Source of the DNA: Hsuehochloa calcarea
Taxonomy: Eukaryota; Streptophyta; Magnoliopsida; Poales; Poaceae
Direction of reading: 5' to 3'
Assembly: GCA_036346395.1 (NCBI GenBank)
Contig: CM070594.1
Span: 57,521,519-57,585,518, forward strand
DNA: 64,000 nucleotides
Shown: piece by piece, positions 44,604 to 56,249 of the stretch
Numbering within the stretch: the stretch's first letter is position 1
Layout of the letters: every line of letters begins with the position of its first letter
Program-made: the position numbers and the translations under genes
The notes under the pieces: generated by a model
Database searches by the model: none
The model's input: the letters and a program-made list of their open reading frames with translations, nothing else
Told to the model about the DNA's origin: nothing

Positions 44604-46737
44604 ATGAGTGACGGCAACGACGCGCTTGACCTCTCCGCCCTCGACGCTGCTATCCCCGCCAAGGCCGGTGAGTTGTCGCCCCCCCCCCCCCCCCGTGCTC
44701 CGCCTCGTCGCTGTTGCTTGTTTTTTTTAATATGGTTATTGGGTTTTCCTCTTACTGTTTGCGGCGGTGGTTTTTGATGCAGCGCTCACGCCGGAGCAGA
44801 AGGCCGACCTCGTGGAGTCGCTTAAGGTATTACGATTTGTTTTATATTTCTCTCACCCTGATCGGTTTTTAGTGTGTTCGGATGGGTTTTGGGGGGCGTG
44901 TGGTGGTGTTTTATTTGATTCGACGATGCTTCTGTGCAGGACAAGCTGCAGGGATTAGCGGCGCAGCACACGGACGTGCTCGAGAGCCTCGCACCTAAGG
45001 CCAGGAAGCGCGTCGAGGCGCTGCGGAGATTCAGGTAACAGAAACACTCACAGGCTTACGCATTATGTTGCTGAAGGCTAGAGTTTCCTGGTGGTGATGT
45101 TTGTGGCATGACTTGATTGGTGCTGTCTTATATGCTTTGGACTCAGTAACCGCATCTTATTAAGCGTGGATGGTGCCGTATGTTTTTGGATGCACAGTGG
45201 TGTTGCATGTGCAATCATTGTGGGATAACCATGGCGGCATTACTCTGTAACTCAAATCCTCGATGAAACGAGATCTTGAACCTGAGTTTTTGCATGGTTG
45301 CATCTATTGCCAGTTCGTATTATATTCTGTTTTTAGAGTTATATCCCAGTTGAGTTTATGTAGGACTGTAGATAAATGCCCTCATGCTTATTCTAATAAT
45401 TTTAATTCATGGAAACTTTAGATGGTTGGATCGGGTGCTTCATCTTTCATGATTCTATATTATAAGATTAAAAAAGCAAGGTATTAGATACATGCTTTTA
45501 GTTTTTACTACTTGATCCGCTGGTATATCGGTGATCTTCCTTGGTTTCTTCAAGATAATTATGTTTGTCTTGCTGGTGTTCAAACTTCAAATCCATCACT
45601 TTTAAATTTTGTTTAGTTGATTGTCTATGCTATTGCTGTCTTTAGTTACCCTCTTTATTTACATGTGGTAATTTCAAAATTGTAAAAAGCACGGTAGAAA
45701 GCGGTAAAAAGCACCATGTCTTTCAAAATTCTCCTTTGGATACAGGATAGAGATTATTTAAGTTGATAGTTTATACACTGGAAAGAAGTAAGCACTGATT
45801 ATATATGAATCCTAATCTAGAAGATAAAAGCTACATTAGTAAATATTTTGTTTTCCCAGCACCGACTTGCCTGTTCTTCTAGCCGGATAAATCGTAAATC
45901 ATGCAAGGATGTGCTGTAGTTGGAGACTTGGAACACATGATAAGGCCATACTGGTTACAGTTTAATTTAATTTAATTGATACCATTGATGATTGTGAAGT
46001 GCATGTTCCTATTCTCAATTCTTTTTAAATTCATTGGATCTGGTTCTCTTTAGAATTTTATATTCTTCGAATGAACCAAAGAGTTTATGTATAAAGCCAA
46101 ATTGTAAATCACATGTAATGTGAAGTGCTGTTTGTACATTGTTCAAAATGGAATACCCCAGTTGTGCCTTGTGGAGGATTTCTGACCTATGCTTGCATGT
46201 TTCAGAGCCAACATGATGAACTGGAAGCAAAGTTCTTTGAGGAAAGAGTTGCTCTAGAAGCTAAATATCAGAAGCTTTATGATCCACTCTACTCGAAGGT
46301 ATAGCACATATTTCATCTTGTTCTTTGGTGAATTTTGTTTTGTAATGTATGGCGATTTGTTCTTCCCCACTTTATTTATTTCCCTTCAAACAGATTTGCT
46401 AGCTTCTTGTACATGCACCACTTTTCTAAAGAAACTTATGTTGAACCATTACAAGCAAGCACAGCTGTTACTAAAGCAGGGTCATTCAATCAACATTTTG
46501 AACATTGGACGTTTGTTTTAGTTTCTATAATCCACATAACGTAATAGGCCAATAGCAACTTGTCTGCGATGTTGCTGATGTTCTGTTTAAATAAGCTATG
46601 CTGTTTAGTGACTTTGTTGTGCTTGAGAAATTGCAGCGTTGCGAAATTGTGACTGGTGTGGTTGAGGTAGAGGGCATCACACAAGGTGGAGATGAGACCC
46701 TTGCAGAGCAGAAAGGTGATATATTTTTTATTCGTAC

Positions 46738-46768
<31 letters not shown>

Positions 46769-48168
46769 CGTCTGAGGTCAGTGGTAAAACGAAATTGATC
46801 CTTTTTAAAACTTTGTTCACAATGCTTTCCTGCAGAGAAAAAGGGTGTTCCAGATTTCTGGCTTAATGCAATGAAGAACAATGAAATCCTGGCTGAGGAG
46901 GTGAGACCATACTAGTTTGTAGATTTTCCCTTTCGTGAGCTGCAAATGTTTTATGTTCATACTAAAACTTGAGTCTGGTTGTTTGTGAAGTGCATCGATT
47001 TCCTTGTTGCCAATGATTCTTGTAGTGAATTACTCGTTTCTTTCTTGTGTTCAGATCCAGGAGAGGGACGAGGAAGCTCTGAAGTACCTCAAGGACATTA
47101 AATGGTGCAGAACTAATGATCCAAAGGGTTTCAAGATTGAGTTTTTCTTCGATACAAATCCCTTCTTAAAAAATTCTGTGCTGGTTAAAACATATCACAT
47201 GGTTGATGAAGATGAACCCATTCTAGAGAAAGCGATTGGGTATATGATCATTTTGTTTCTGCAAAGTTCTATTTTGTTGTTGAGGAAAAAACAGATTGTA
47301 TCAGCATCTCATATTGGGAAACTGCTTTATTTTCCAGGACGGATATTGAATGGCATGCAGGAAAGTGTTTGACACAAAAAGTGCTACAAAAGAAGCCAAA
47401 GAAGGGTTCAAAGAACACAAAAACTATCACAAAGACTGAAGATTGCGAGAGCTTCTTTAACTTCTTCAGTCCCCCTCAAATTCCTGATGATGATGAAGAG
47501 ATTGATGAGGACACCGTAAGTTCAAGGCTATTGGTTTGTGGATATGCATTATGTTGAGAGTCCATTTCATAAAGTATTCGATCTGGTTTAACAATGGTCT
47601 TTTTTATGACCTTTCTGTCTGTTGCTTCTCTCAACAGGCTGAACAATTGCAGAACCAAATGGAGCAAGACTATGACGTTGGGTAAATTCACTTGTTCATT
47701 GCGTTATATATCTGCTATGCTATTCTGTTATGCACCATATTGAAGTAGACGCTTCGTTGAATTATTTATGAAATAGCATACTTTATGTTTTTTTTGGGTT
47801 CTGAATGGGCTTTGTCCTATTGCCAGATCTATTATCAGGGACAAGATTATCCCTCATGCTGTTTCATGGTTCACTGGAGAGGCTGCTCAAGATGAGGACT
47901 ATGAAGCCATTCTAGGGGAGGATGAGGATGAGGATGAGGATGATGAGGAAGACGATGACGATGATGACGATGATGATGAAGACGATGACGAGGTTTGGAA
48001 GCTTCATTGTTCTATTGGGGGATGATTCCCTTATATTTACATGCTGTTGGTACTTCAAATTGCTGTTTCTTACTATTGTTGCTCTTCTACGTTGAGCAGA
48101 AGTCTGGTGGAGCTGCTGCAGGGGGAGGCCAGCAGGGCGAGCGACCTGCCGAATGCAAACAGCAGTGA
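44604..48168 (+). CDS. NAP1: nucleosome assembly protein 1 (histone H2A-H2B chaperone), 11 exons, one 1-bp frame error
   Basis: Histone chaperone that escorts H2A-H2B between cytoplasm and nucleus. Exons: 44604-44667, 44783-44826, 44940-45034, 46206-46298, 46637-46715, 46836-46900, 47055-47239, 47338-47515, 47638-47681, 47827-47992, 48100-48168. All introns are GT-AG. The dimerisation helix reads SQHDELEAKFFEERVALEAK. Later come KKGVPDFWLNAMKNNEILAE, GFKIEFFFDTNPFLKNSVLV, SFFNFFSPPQIP and DKIIPHAVSWFTGEA, then an Asp/Glu tail and the C-terminal CKQQ box, a farnesylation signal kept in plant NAP1. Exon 3 is 95 bases long instead of 96: a G is missing from the run at 45021-45030, so the written frame shifts at the exon 3/4 border. 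With it the protein has 360 residues, normal length. Probably a sequence error. Intron 1 starts with a run of about 17 C. Confidence 0.93.
44679..44695 (+). repeat. poly-C run in NAP1 intron 1
   Basis: About 17 consecutive C bases, 12 bases after the exon 1 donor. Such runs are error-prone in sequencing and polymorphic. Confidence 0.95.
46738..46763 (+). repeat. TA microsatellite in NAP1 intron 5
   Basis: About twelve TA units. Confidence 0.95.
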
Positions 48169-48589
48169 ATTGTTTGAAGCTTCAAAATTTTTGGGATTCC
48201 ACGAGTGGAGTGATGCATCTGTGGTCCTTCTTTGTGCAGTCATCGAGTTGGTTTTCTGGAACTAGTGGGGGATTCATTTTTGGGATATGGTTTTATTTGT
48301 TTTTCTCTCTCTCACTGTTGACATATTGGGGGCTGATGAACATGCTCGATTGGTCAAGTTATGGTGGTGTTTCGTATTGCCAGCAGTATTTTGCCATTGT
48401 GTCATCCGTTCATTTGCCTCGTGGGTGTATTCACCTTGCTTGAAATTTGTGGTCCATGGGAGAGGAGGGGTTCGCTGATGGGGTGGCAGTGCAACAGGGG
48501 TTGCTATTGCCTGTTATTACGGTCGGGCCGGCTTCGGACGCCCAACCATCTCCATGACTGGTGTCGCTCTGATATCACAAAATTTCTCA
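48169..48589 (+). other. NAP1 3' UTR and spacer
   Basis: This sequence follows the NAP1 stop and contains no recognised gene. The T-rich stretch at 48280-48320 is typical of a 3' UTR. No clear AATAAA was found. Confidence 0.4.
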
Positions 48590-48995
48590 ATGGTTGAGAC
48601 AATCTGTAGTAATGTGTTAGGGACATTTTTCATGATGGTACACTCATCCATCTTGTCTTTGAGGACATGAATCTCGTTGACGATGGTGGCCAACTTCGTG
48701 GTGAAGTTGTTGATTGACTCTCTCTCCTTCGTGTGCATCACATCGAACTCACTCTTCAGGGTCTGCACTTGCGCCTCGACGTGATCATCACTGACGTGCA
48801 TTTCCTTCAAGGTGTTCTAAGCGTCCTTGGTCACCTCCTTTTCGGCCAAGATCATCATCAAGGCTTTGGGCACGATTTGAAATATGGCGACAAGAGCTAT
48901 CTGGTCCTTGCGTTTGTCGATCAGTTCTTTGCCTTCCACCGCCGCCCGCACCTTTTGTACGCGTATGAATACTTTCATCTTCACCGCTCAAGAGC
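48590..48995 (-). pseudogene. copia gag fragment (UBN2-type) between NAP1 and the methyltransferase
   Basis: The minus-strand frame has LKEMHVSDDHVEAQVQTLKS, EFDVMHTKERESINNFTTKL and DKMDECTIMKNVPNTLLQIV, the usual gag of grass copia elements. The preceding bases in a second frame read like RRWKAKN and ALVAIFQIV, the part before it. No LTR or pol is attached. It lies between the 3' ends of two convergent host genes. Confidence 0.8.
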
Positions 48996-49546
48996 CATAG
49001 TTGGTCTTAGTGAGTATTGTGTATTGGAAGGTCTCAAAACAGGTATTTAAGGCATGTGAACTCGTGGACACAACTCACATAAGCACTTGGATATACACCA
49101 ATTCACGGTGGAAGAGGGAAAAAAAAAACGTGCATGCAAGAACTTTGATGTTCGGTTGCAACCTGTCTAACCAAAGTTTTCCTGTTTTCTATATTCTTTC
49201 ATCAAACACATCTAATTACTTGTCTTTCAAGGACTATCCAATCAACTTTCTAACCAATCCAGCAACTAAATATGGAAAGTCTAACAAAGAAAACAAATTA
49301 ATTTGATTTAATGTTGATTGCATCAGGATCCTAACACCCTATTACTTGACAAGTCTAGATTATTTTCCAACAGCCTTCAGCGGGGCGTACTCATCTTTAG
49401 GGCAGTGTGGCACCATCGCTGGGGACAACGGTGGAGAGGGCGGTGCTTGAATATAGAAGCAAATCAAATGGTGAAAAAAATCGATTGAACTACCCAGAAT
49501 TTTTAGTTGAGTGTTGTTTAGCAAAACTCCGTACAAAACATATGAT
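48996..49546. other. spacer 3' of the methyltransferase gene, nothing recognised
   Basis: There is no open frame with family resemblance and no repeat end. It probably holds the 3' UTR of the minus-strand methyltransferase near 49400-49546. Confidence 0.35.
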
Positions 49547-52052
49547 TTAAGCTATTTTCCTTCTGGAGTAGACAATGTACATTGGGTCTGTTCGTCCTGG
49601 ATTAGGAGATATGTCAACAGCCTGTAAGAACAGAAAAGGATAATACTCATGTTATGGGCCTGGTTTGCGCACATAAATTGAAGAATATTATAGAACTATA
49701 TATTTGCAACTACAAATGTTTAGAAGGCCATTCAGTTTATTGCAAGGAACATGCTCAAGGAAAGAAGAAAAATAAACACAAACAACATTTTTAGATGCCA
49801 TTAACTATTCAACTGTGGACAAATGAATAAACAAGTGACATACCTCAGGGGGTTCAAAACCTCCAGCATAATGGAAGTAAGCCCCAACTATCCAAGCATG
49901 ATCAGCATCACCAGTTGATGTCCAGATAGATATAGCTTTTGTCCAAAAGCAGCGATTCGACAAACTATAGCCAACATTAAAACTAGACTTTAGGACCACT
50001 TAACATAATTATCTGATCGTAAAGATTCTGGTATCAAAATATAGTTATCAGTAAATGGCATGAATCATGCTAGTAATGCTATGGTCAACACATTACCTCA
50101 TTATAGCTAATCCTGCTGGTTTAAGTATTCGTCGCATCTCCTTAAAAACTTCTATTGGTTTTGTTAAGTAGTCTACACTAACCTAGAAACCACAAAAAAG
50201 TTCATGTCAGATCATATAAACAACTAGGGAGATGCCCAAATGTAATGTTAGTTGTGTGTGTTATGACATACAGAGAAAAAAAAGCACGAAGTCTATTATT
50301 TAGCAATACTGAATTTATGATGTAGAAGACACTACCACATTCGTTATAACATCAAAAGTGTTATCATCGAAAGGAAGCTTCGGGTTCACATTGAGGTCTT
50401 GCACAACATACTCTGTCAAAACCTATTGTCACATCGAAACAAACAAAATGCCTTGTAAAAAAAATTAGTTTAGTGAAACAACCTAAAAGTAAATACTTTG
50501 TAGCAGAGTACAGCATGTACAATATCATTTTTTAGAATTCTTTGACCTAGCCCCAATGTCAAGCTACCAAATTTCCATCTAAAAAAAAAGTTACCGAATT
50601 CCAATGTTGCTGCATATGAGATAAATGCTTGCTATGGTAAGAAATGTAGATCCCAAAACACGTATTTAACAACAAAACATATTTTGTAAGTCGGAACTAT
50701 CTTTGAAGGAAAGGAAGTTAAGTAAACTGTGTTCGATCAAGCTGTATCTTCAGTAGTGGACAGACTGATGTAGCTGTGTAAAGCTCTTTTCCCTTCTTTA
50801 ACCACCATAAACGGTTTCATTTGCTGAACTATCATTTCTCCCGTAGCAACACAAGTAAATATTGTACTCCTAGTAAGTCGTACGACTGCTATCACTAGTC
50901 TCAGGTGAATCAAATCTAGCAGAACACAGCAAATGAGTCAATTGCTGAATTCACAAAACTGCATTTGCTGCTATCACTTCACTTGAAAGTTTTTTTTTTG
51001 CAGATCAAATGTACCAAAAGACACTAACTAAGGCAGTGCACAATACCGGATTCCTTTTCAACTCGTCTTCATTCATACCCATCCCGACAATCTTCTCCTG
51101 TTTGTACCCGGGCGGATAATGGCTCACCTACATAAGTTGGAACCGTAAGTTACTTCACAGTAAGACCTTAGAAACAAAGTGGTAACTTGCGAGATAAAAA
51201 ATCCTACCCAGCTGCTGCACATGTCCAGGATGGCCACCCCGGGAGTGTTGCTTGGGGGAAAAACTTCCGAGTAGTATTCTGTGAGCGCCCTGATTGCTTG
51301 GTCATCAATGTGCGTGACAAAACGGGGAACTGAGTAGAACAGAGTATCTGATGATCTGCCAAGTAATCAGAGTGCATCATTCAGATTAAGGGAACCACTC
51401 GCTGCCCAAATTTTCTCATGCTAGTGATTAATTATGATAGAACTGCTGTTGTCAATAATGAATTATTCATCAGGTTACAATGTTGCTCATAGTAATAACT
51501 AATAAGCAGTAGCAACTACTACTGGCTACTCGAATTCTGAAAACTTTTGCACATGAACTGTGTAAGTGCTCCGAGCTACTTACTCGTCGAAGCGGCTGAA
51601 GTCCTCGGGCTTGAAAGGGAACTCCTCCGGCCACTTCACATCCTTCAAAATCTACAACCACTACCCATAATTCGCACTCACTCACGGGTGGCGCGGGGCG
51701 CGCACGGCGCACAAGAAGAAAGCAAGAAATGGTCACGCAAAGCAACCTGTTCGACCGGGGAAATCCCCTGCCTCGGCCGCGCCGCGGCTACAAAAGAGCA
51801 GGACGGGACGCCACCGGAGGCCATGCGGGCGAGTTGGTCCACGAAGGCGGCGCCGAGGCCGAGGAAGACGCGCCGCGGCCGCGCGGCCTGCGGTGGCACG
51901 GGAGCGCGGCGGGCACGGGGCGCGGCGGTGCGGGCGAGAAGCGTTGTGGGGCGGGACCTTCTCAGGGAGAGGGGGAGGAGGTCGGGGCGTGGCGCCAGGG
52001 TGGCCATGGAGATGGCGGCCGTTAGGAGGGGAACGCGACGCGAGGCCGCCAT
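49547..52052 (-). CDS. class I SAM-dependent methyltransferase, probably chloroplast, 8 exons, one frame error
   Basis: Exons on the minus strand: 52052-51747, 51651-51584, 51355-51208, 51127-51047, 50422-50336, 50184-50097, 49964-49844, 49621-49547; all with GT-AG borders. Exon 1 encodes a Ser/Arg/Ala-rich presequence (MAASRRVPLLTAAIS) that looks like a plastid transit peptide. The core has a SAM-binding motif I variant, GVAILDMCSSWVSHYPPGYK, then VQDLNVNPKLPFDDNTFDVI (acidic loop and post-motif) and KPIEVFKEMRRILKPAGLAI. It ends MYIVYSRRKIA. This is a methyltransferase type 11-like family shared by plants and bacteria; I do not know its substrate. Exon 6 is 88 bases where the flanking phases need 86 or 89: the T run at 50159-50164 has two extra or one missing base. 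Repaired length is about 323 residues. Confidence 0.85.
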
Positions 52053-52327
52053 GTGTTACGCTTCGCGCGCCCAAGAGGGCATCGTGGCGCCACGCGCGTG
52101 ACGCGCGTCGCAGAGACGCGGAGACATCTTGGATTGGGGGATTGGGTTGGTTCGCTGGCTCTTGTGCACTGCTACCGTGTGGGTCCTATTTTGTCAGTGA
52201 GACGAAGCCTTCTTTATAGCTAAAACGTAAAGCTTTTGTTGATGAAGAACAGCTACAAGCTAACAAACAGGACTGCAATTTGTCGGTGAAGCAAAGCAAA
52301 TAGCGTATGAGGTGCAAGTGCCACCAC

Positions 52328-52335
52328 TTGGTAGC
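52328..52335 (+). other. 8-bp target-site duplication TTGGTAGC (left copy)
   Basis: A perfect match to TTGGTAGC at 52893-52900, next to the right end of the MITE. Confidence 0.88.
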
Positions 52336-52892
52336 TAGGGATGGATAAACAGTTGGCTCGGTAAAGCGCATGAAGAAAATAAGCTCGGTTCGTTAAGCTA
52401 ACGAGTAGAATATTACTTTCGGCTCGACTCGGTAAAAAGCTTGAACTCGGCTTGTTAAACTCGTTAAGAAAGTCAAGAGATCACAGTTTAGGGCGCGTTA
52501 GGCTCGCTAAAAAGGAAAATCAGTTTAATAAAATTTTCAAAAAAGTTAAGAGATCACAGCTTGAGGCTTGGGCCTCCCTGGACCATCTAAAGGTTGCTAG
52601 GTTGGGCTGGCCTGGTGCTACTGCTCAACCGTGCTAGTTTTTTAACGAGTTAAACAAGCAACTCGCGAGCCAATTCGAACTTTGCTCGTTAAAAAAACGA
52701 GCTAAATTGCCAGTTCAGCTCGGCTCAGCTCGTTAAAGGACCGAGTTCGAGATGAATCGAGACGAACCCTTAACGAGTAGAATTGACTCATGGGTTTTAA
52801 GTTTTTTTTCCACCCTTATTGGTAGTAATTCGTCTCGAACCCTTGACGAGTAGAATTGACCCGTGAGTTTTAAGGCTTTTTTTCCACCTTTA
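52336..52892. mobile_element. hAT-type MITE (557 bp) with duplicated right end
   Basis: The left terminus is TAGGGATGGATAAAC and the right terminus is TTTTTTTCCACCTTTA. The flanks are a perfect TTGGTAGC duplication. Internally it has GCTCGTTAA/TTAACGAG motifs in both orientations. The last 74 bases, including a near-copy of the flanking duplication (TTGGTAGT at 52819-52826), occur twice in tandem. No coding capacity. Confidence 0.82.
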
Positions 52893-52900
52893 TTGGTAGC

Positions 52901-53440
52901 TCTCTCCATTCGGCGTGATCCTTTGCCGCTTGGTGCTACTCTGCGGTGAGATGAATTCCACTTTCAAACTTTCAAATTTTGCTGACTTTCCCCGTACAAA
53001 GTATAGTTTTTATTTGGGCATTTGGTAAGCCCGTACAGACAACAGATGCATTACTCTGGATTTCGGACGCGCATCTTGCGCATTTCATAATCTGCGGGTT
53101 GGGTTCGTTCCTCAGATGAGCTGTGTGTGAGCCACCGGTTCCTCTTGCTTCAGTGAAACAATTGCATTTGTACCTAGTGTTTAGTGACCCTACTAGCATG
53201 TGTATTCGTACTCAAATGTCGCTCTATCATAATCCGATGTATTTCAGAATAAAGGAGTGATTGATGCCTCGCATCTGTATGCCAAATAAGGATCATATAA
53301 TCCAACGGACCACCAAGTTGCGAAGTCAAAATAAAAATAGAGTGTGAACTCAAATATTTAAGGTAATTTGAGATAAACATAGTATTATATTATTGTACAA
53401 TTAAACTCATACATGAATAAAAGAAAAGCAAAGCAAAAAA
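52901..53440. other. spacer before the tandem array, nothing recognised
   Basis: AT-rich DNA without an open frame of note. The last 40 bases (AAGAAAAGCAAAGCAAAAA) lead into the first repeat unit. Confidence 0.4.
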
Positions 53441-53734
53441 GGAAAAACACAGTGAAGGTACACCACTAATGGAAAATGCAGCCCAAAAACATATAAATAT
53501 GGTTTCAGTGGGTAATGACATGTACATCAAAATTAGCCAAATTAGTGATACAATATTAAGTTGTGCTTAAATGATCATGAACATTCAAAATAAACAACCA
53601 TACTACTAAGACGCTAGCTCGAATCACGACTTTCACAAGACAAATTCATTCTACGAGGTTTTATGCATTGGAGGCATCTTACGATTATATCATTATCAAT
53701 GGTTCTAGAAAAAATATATACTATAGATATATGA

Positions 53735-54625
53735 ACTTGCGAGGTTGTGCAACTTAGCTAATTGAACTTGTATTTTACTCTCTCAGCCCCCTGAACTTGC
53801 GAGGTTGTGCCACTTAGCTCCCTGAATTTACGAGGTTGTGCCACTTAGCTCTCTGAATTTGCGTTGAAGCGAAGTTCACCGGATACGATGTCGGCGACTT
53901 CACCCCCTTCGAGTCCGATGAACTCGTCGCCGCCCCGTTTCGGTCATATTCATCGTCCCCGTCATCTCACACCGACAAAAATGAATTCTTTGGACCCGGG
54001 AACGCAATGTGCACGTGTCTTCGCCGGAGCTCCACCGTCGCAGTTTGCTGCCCCCTCTCTCTTGCCTCATCTGAGTCGTCCGTGAGAGAGAGAAAGGGAG
54101 AGAAAAATACACTCCCAGTGCCAGAGCAGAAGCCACTCACCCTGCACGAAGTTCATTTGGCCATTTGTTAACAGAAAAGGTTGAGCTGGCGAATCACCGT
54201 GAGAGAGAGAGATAAGTATTGTGCCCCTGCTCTAGCACTGAGAATGTATTTCTCAGAGGATACAAGGGCGAGGGTGGCGGCAAGCTACTACGGTGGAGCT
54301 CCAGCGAAGACACGGGTACGGTGCGTTCCTAGGCCCGAAGAATCCGATTTTGTTGGCGTGAACGGGGCGGCTGGAACGAGGCGGCGACGAGTCCACCGGA
54401 CTTGGAGGGGATGAAGTCGCCAGCATTGCATCCAACGAACTTTGCTTCAACAAAAATTCAGGGAGCTAAGTGGCACAACCTCGTAAGTTTAGGGGGCTAA
54501 GAAAGTAAAATACAAGTTTAGAGAGTTAAGTGGTACAACTTCGCAAGTTCAGGAGACTGAGAAAGTAAAGTATAAGTTCAAGGAGCTAAGTCGCACGACT
54601 TCGTAAGTTCAGGGACCTATAGTGC
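53735..54625. mobile_element. foldback (long inverted repeat) element, copy 1
   Basis: The left arm (about 53735-54080) and right arm (about 54270-54625) are inverted repeats of roughly 350 bases, joined by a loop with GA repeats. The outer end reads CTATAGGTACCTGAACTTG (from the right arm), with CTATAGATAT at the left. Each arm contains several 42-base subrepeats (GAACTTGCGAGGTTGTGCCA then CTTAGCTCC) followed by a unique GC-richer part (GATGTCGGCGACTTCACCCC on the left). It has no transposase. It could be a MULE- or CACTA-type non-autonomous element; no target duplication could be fixed. Confidence 0.75.
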
Positions 54626-55364
54626 AATTTTCATGTGTTTTAAATATATCTCGCTTGATGTAGCACACCATCAAGTCATTCAACCACTCATCTGCTATCT
54701 TGCTGCGCAAATCTGTTTTGATAATATTCATTGCCGAAAAATTTCTATTGGTATGCGATGCACCAGATTGATAATAATTTCATCCAGATTAAATTGTAGT
54801 CGATACTTCTTTGGTTGAGTTGTGCTTTTATCGGTTGGGAAAGTATTACTTGAATTGTTTGTGAAATAGTTACGCAAAGTTCATTCCTCCATTATTGAAA
54901 ACCTACGAACAAATACAATACAAGTGTATACAACTATATTACTTGCTATACAATATACACCATTGTTGCTATATGCTAAATGTCTAACTATACAGTTAAG
55001 ACTTAAATTGCTAATTGCTAAAGAATTATACAGTTAAGACTTAAATTGCTAATTGCTAAAGAATTAAGACTTAAGAACTTAAGAGGAAAAACACAGTGAA
55101 GGTACATCGCTAATGGAAAATACACCGCAAAAACATATAAATATGGTTTCAGTGGGTAATGACATGTACATCAAAATTAGCCAAATTAGTGATACAAATA
55201 TTAAATTGTGCTTAAATGATCATGAACATTCAAAATAAATGACAATACTACTAAGACGCTAGCTCGAATCACGACTTTCACCAGACAAATTCATTCTACG
55301 AGGTTTTGTGCATTGGAAGTATCTTACGATTCTATCATCATCAATGGTTCTAGAGAAAAAAAAT

Positions 55365-56245
55365 ACTATAGATATCTGAACTTGCAAGGTTGTGTAACTT
55401 AGCTCATTGAACTTGCATTTTACTTTCTCATCCCTCTGAACTTGCAAGGTTGTGCCACTTAGCTCCCTGAATTTGCGAGGTTGTGCCACTTAGCTATTTG
55501 AACTTGCGTTGAAGCGAAGTTCATCGGATACGATGTCGGCGACTTCACCCCCTCCGAGCCCGGTGAACTCGTCGCAGCCTCGTTCCGGTCATATTCATCG
55601 TCCCCGTCATCTCACGCCGACAAAAATGAATTCTTCGGACCCGGGAACGCAATGTGCACGTGTCTTCGCTGGAGCTCCACCGTCGCAGTTTGCTGCCCCC
55701 TCTCTCTTGCCTCATCCGAGTCATCCGTGAGAGAGAGAGAGAAATACACTCCCAGTGTCAGAGCAGAAGCCACTCACCCTGCATGAAGTTCATTTGGCCA
55801 TTTGATAACAGAAAAAGTTGAGCTGGCAAATCACTGAGAGAGAGAGAGAGAGAGAAGTATTGTGCGCCTACTCTAGCACTGAGAATGTATTTCTCAGAGG
55901 ATGTAAGGGCGAGGGCGAGCTCCAGCGAAGACATAGGCACGGTGTGTTCCTAGGCCCGAAGAATCCGATTTTGTTGGCGTGAACGGGGTGGATGGAACGG
56001 GGCGGCGACGAGTCCACCGGACTTGGAGGGGATGAAGTCGTCGGCATCGCATCCGACGAACTTCGTTTCAATAAAAGTTCAGGGAGCTAAGTGGCACAAC
56101 CTCGTAAGTTCAGGGGGCTAAGAAAGTAAAATGCAAGTTCAGATAGTTAAGTGGTACAACTTCGCAAGTTCAGGAGACTGATAAAGTAAAATACAAGTTC
56201 AAGAGCTAAGTCGTACGACCTGGCAAGTTCAGGTACCTATAGTGC
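55365..56245. mobile_element. foldback element, copy 2
   Basis: Same structure as copy 1: left arm about 55365-55735, right arm about 55875-56245, GA-repeat loop between. The right arm carries one 42-base subrepeat more than the left. Confidence 0.75.
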
Positions 56246-56249
56246 AATT

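Noticed and set aside
48517..48589. End of the gag frame reading into NAP1 3' flank (MEMVGRPKPARP)
   Set aside because: The gag similarity ends near 48590; the remaining codons are read-through into unrelated sequence.
53864..54085. 73-codon frame repeated at 55509-55730
   Set aside because: It sits in the foldback arm, so its conservation reflects the tandem duplication, not coding selection. The opposite arm gives an equally open frame.
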